Of a DNA stretch of 24,340 bases, positions 22,383 to 24,340 are shown piece by piece. The DNA is from an uncultured Catenibacterium sp. Its GTDB lineage: Bacteria > Bacillota_I > Bacilli_A > Erysipelotrichales > Coprobacillaceae. Where the stretch lies: assembly GCF_900540665.1 (NCBI RefSeq), contig NZ_UQGV01000022.1, positions 1 to 24,340 of the forward strand. Reading direction: 5' to 3'. The notes under the pieces were generated by a model. That model saw only the letters and a list, made by a program, of their open reading frames with translations. It searched no databases and was not told the origin of the DNA. Position 1 is the stretch's first letter. The number at the start of each line of letters is the position of its first letter. The position numbers and the translations under genes are program-made.

Positions 22383-22409
22383 AGAGGTCCTCTAATGGGG
22401 GGGGCCTCT
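22383..22409. terminator. Bidirectional terminator between the membrane protein and methyltransferase genes
   Basis: AGAGGTCC (22383-22390) and GGGCCTCT (22402-22409), one G-T pair. A-rich on the left and T-rich on the right, so it serves both convergent genes. It contains a run of eight G (22397-22404) and overlaps the stop codon of the methyltransferase gene. Confidence 0.7.
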
Positions 22410-23868
22410 ATTTATTTACCTGAATAATGAAGAAATAAGCCATTGTCTTACCTCTAGGTACATCATAATGTTCTATGAGTGTAAGATAGTCTGAATTAAG
22501 TCTTAAATTCTTCTCTACAAGAGATATTTCAGTTGTATAGATAAATACATACCCTTCCGGTAAAACGTGTCTGTGGATACGTTTAAAGAAGTTATCATAG
22601 ATATTCTTTAAAGCACGTGTATCTTTCATCTGTGCATAGGTAGGCATATCAGTAAAGATTTCATCAAACATTTCATTATTCACAAAACGGTTGGCATCTT
22701 TATTTACAAAGTGAATTGGCTGATTAGCTGCAATCGCATTCTTCTTAGCTGCTTCTAAGCCTTCTCCGTAAATATCTAATCCCATCGCAAACTTAACTGG
22801 TTTAGCCATACATCTTTCAATAAGTGTAACACCACTACCACAGAATGGATCTAATACACGAGAATGCATGCTCATATAAGGTTTAGCCACTTCCATAAGT
22901 GTTGCTGCTACATAAGGCTGCATTGAGTTAGATATGATTTCACGTCTATAGTTAAAGCGTGGATTGTCTAATGAACTCAACTTCAAATAAACATTCACTG
23001 TTCCAGGCTTTAATTCTCTGATTAATAATTCAATATCATAATCAGATGTTACATTCTGAAGATGTGAAGGCATCTCTTCAATGAGTTCTTGAACCACATC
23101 ATTGATAACAGCTGATTTCTTTTCTCTCATTTGATCAACCAAGCGATAATAGAAACATCCTTCTGCATCATATAAACGGTGTAGTACGTCTACCAAGTTA
23201 CTTTGCGCAATACGTTTACCAATTAAATGCCCATCCTGAGCAAGTCCTGAACAACCTGATAATGGGAAAATCATTTCTCTATAATTACGTAAGCCTAGAA
23301 GGTCATAAATAGCCTTTGTACGGACTAATACGCCCTGTCCTACTGGTTTATAACGTAAATGCTTCACCTGTTCAAAAAGTGTATATTGATAATAAGGAAG
23401 TGTTGTAAGAATAACATCGACTTCTTTATGCAATAATCGGATTGACTTCTTCTTATGATAAGAATATGAACGAATCATCGGATTTAATACTTTTAATTGT
23501 GCTTTTATATGCTTGCTGTCTACCACTTCAGAATTCATGAGTCCATTCTGTATTTCCTGTAATTCCTTAATATAAGGTTTACAGTCATAATGACTCATTC
23601 CTTTCAAATAGGCATCCTTTACAAAATCCTTTTCTTCATTCTTATAAGCATCTAAAAGAACAGATGCCATTAAAGAATTCTTTGTATATCCTAATAATAG
23701 TGCCGCATTCTTTCTTACCTTAGGATCTTCATGAGTTAAACAGTCACATAGTTTTTCTACAATAGGACCTTCTAATGTATCACTTGCTGTCATTGAACCT
23801 TTTAATTTTATTAGATTTTGACGCAGATCAGTGTCTGCGAGAATATTCTTTACAACATTTTTTTCCAT
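22408..23868 (-). CDS. HEAT-repeat protein fused to an RlmL/Trm14-like RNA methyltransferase domain
   Basis: A 486-residue protein in two parts. Residues about 30-110 read as HEAT-like helical repeats (EDPKVRKNAALLLGYT). Residues about 145-300 resemble the RNA-binding region that precedes the catalytic domain in THUMP methyltransferases. The Rossmann methyltransferase domain has motif I DPFCGSGVTLIE (340-351) and LDIYGEGLEAAKKNA for SAM binding. Motif IV, usually (D/N)PP(Y/F), reads TDMPTY (about 406-411), so the catalytic site is altered. It probably acts on rRNA or tRNA, or has become a non-catalytic RNA-binding protein. GAGGTG lies 6 nt before ATG 23868; an extended frame three codons upstream starts inside that site. 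The gene stands alone with its own promoter. Confidence 0.75.
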   Translation of the reverse strand: MEKNVVKNILADTDLRQNLIKLKGSMTASDTLEGPIVEKLCDCLTHEDPKVRKNAALLLGYTKNSLMASVLLDAYKNEEKDFVKDAYLKGMSHYDCKPYIKELQEIQNGLMNSEVVDSKHIKAQLKVLNPMIRSYSYHKKKSIRLLHKEVDVILTTLPYYQYTLFEQVKHLRYKPVGQGVLVRTKAIYDLLGLRNYREMIFPLSGCSGLAQDGHLIGKRIAQSNLVDVLHRLYDAEGCFYYRLVDQMREKKSAVINDVVQELIEEMPSHLQNVTSDYDIELLIRELKPGTVNVYLKLSSLDNPRFNYRREIISNSMQPYVAATLMEVAKPYMSMHSRVLDPFCGSGVTLIERCMAKPVKFAMGLDIYGEGLEAAKKNAIAANQPIHFVNKDANRFVNNEMFDEIFTDMPTYAQMKDTRALKNIYDNFFKRIHRHVLPEGYVFIYTTEISLVEKNLRLNSDYLTLIEHYDVPRGKTMAYFFIIQVNK

Positions 23869-23892
23869 ATAAAACACCTCATAATCATATCT

Positions 23893-23901
23893 ATTATATC
23901 A
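23893..23901 (-). promoter_or_regulatory. Extended -10 promoter of the methyltransferase gene
   Basis: TGA-TATAAT on the minus strand, 24 nt before the start codon. The -35 region is poor, as is common with an extended -10. Confidence 0.55.
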
Positions 23902-23929
23902 AATTTATCCCTTTGTTACTATAAAAAAA

Positions 23930-23945
23930 GTGTCTTAGAAGACAC
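23930..23945. terminator. Terminator after the cyclo-ligase gene
   Basis: GTGTCT-TAGA-AGACAC. On the minus strand it is followed by seven T; on the plus strand by five T after two C. It overlaps the cyclo-ligase stop codon (23935-23937). Confidence 0.8.
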
Positions 23946-24340
23946 CTTTTTGTGTAATTATGTGATTAAGTGGGACATCAAGTGGATGAGGATGGGTATT
24001 TTCTACTTCTTGAAAATCAAATGCTAGACCGATAGTTAAGGCATCCGTCTTTTTTAAACAGCGGTCATAGAACCCACGACCATAGCCGATACGATTATGA
24101 TTCTTATCAAACATCAGCAATGGTACTGCAATCACATCTAAACCCTTAACATCCATATGTTCATTAGTAGAAGGTTCTAGAATATGAAAAGCCCCTTCTT
24201 TTAGATCATCCATACTATATATTCTCTGGAAATCCAGTTCTTCTCCTACACATTTTGGTACATAGATTTCTTTTTCTGATATGTATTTTTCTATTAGATA
24301 AAGTGTATCCACTTCATGACGATAAGACATATAAAAGCCG
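23935..24340 (-). CDS. 5-formyltetrahydrofolate cyclo-ligase, C-terminal part (cut by the window edge)
   Basis: The enzyme converts 5-formyl-THF to 5,10-methenyl-THF with ATP, returning a folate storage form to one-carbon metabolism. The signature IGYGRGFYDRCL is clear, preceded by IAVPLLMFDKNHNR. The upstream segment MSYRHEVDTLYLIEKYISEKEIYVPKC matches the family's S-x3-E-vDT region. An ATG occurs at 24330, but the frame stays open to the edge (GFY before it) and family members have roughly 50 more N-terminal residues. The true start therefore lies outside the window. It is followed by its own terminator. Confidence 0.88.
   Translation of the reverse strand, partial: GFYMSYRHEVDTLYLIEKYISEKEIYVPKCVGEELDFQRIYSMDDLKEGAFHILEPSTNEHMDVKGLDVIAVPLLMFDKNHNRIGYGRGFYDRCLKKTDALTIGLAFDFQEVENTHPHPLDVPLNHIITQKGVF

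Noticed and set aside
22397..22404. Run of eight G as a phase-variation tract.
   Set aside because: It lies in the loop and arm of a terminator between convergent genes, so slippage would not change a reading frame or a promoter.

Overview
The window is a 24.3 kb piece of chromosome from a low-GC Gram-positive bacterium. The AT-rich sequence, strong AGGAGG-type ribosome binding sites, FabT/FabK-type fatty acid genes and a clustered tRNA operon all point to Firmicutes. My best guess from overall gene style is the Erysipelotrichales/Coprobacillaceae (relatives of Catenibacterium or Coprobacillus), but this is an inference from memory and not a search result. I see no prophage, insertion sequence, CRISPR array or rRNA.

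Layout. (1) 1-1231: two overlapping half-size ChrA-type transporter genes on the plus strand. (2) 1233-6192, minus strand: an ABC exporter downstream of a HAD phosphatase, a 36-residue peptide gene with its own promoter, near-palindromic operator and terminator, a GH32 sucrose-6-phosphate hydrolase, and a small thiol-redox gene coupled to a histidine-phosphatase gene that is broken by an in-frame TAA. (3) 6350-18290, plus strand: a 14-gene type II fatty acid synthesis operon, bioY-acpP-accB-accC-accD-accA-fabH-fabK-(NMO/FabX-like)-fabD-fabG-fabF-fabZ-birA, followed by a FabT-type MarR regulator. (4) 18361-20880, minus strand: thiamine salvage genes thiM and a thiE-thiD fusion under a TPP riboswitch, followed by a 30-residue hydrophobic peptide gene. 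(5) 20983-22020: a stretch dominated by RNA, with a candidate small RNA carrying C-rich loops, a six-gene tRNA operon on the minus strand (Val-Thr-Tyr-Gln-Lys-Leu), and a second candidate small RNA with two long crossing stems. (6) 22043-24340: a small single-span membrane protein, a HEAT-repeat/methyltransferase fusion, and a 5-formyltetrahydrofolate cyclo-ligase cut by the window edge.

How the genes work together. The fatty acid operon is nearly self-contained. BioY imports biotin, BirA attaches it to AccB, AccABCD make malonyl-CoA, FabD loads it onto AcpP, FabH starts the chains, and FabF/FabG/FabZ/FabK elongate them. No fabA, fabM or fabN is present. The extra FMN enzyme next to FabK, which has a four-cysteine cluster, is a candidate for the missing step to unsaturated fatty acids. 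Two sites with a FabT-like TTTGA-N3-TCAAA core, one just after the predicted operon promoter and one between acpP and accB, suggest that the terminal fabT gene feeds back on the operon.

The most interesting unexplained items are the two small-RNA candidates, the FabX-like gene, the operator-controlled 36-residue peptide and the internal FabT box. All functional claims are from sequence reading only; no database search was run.
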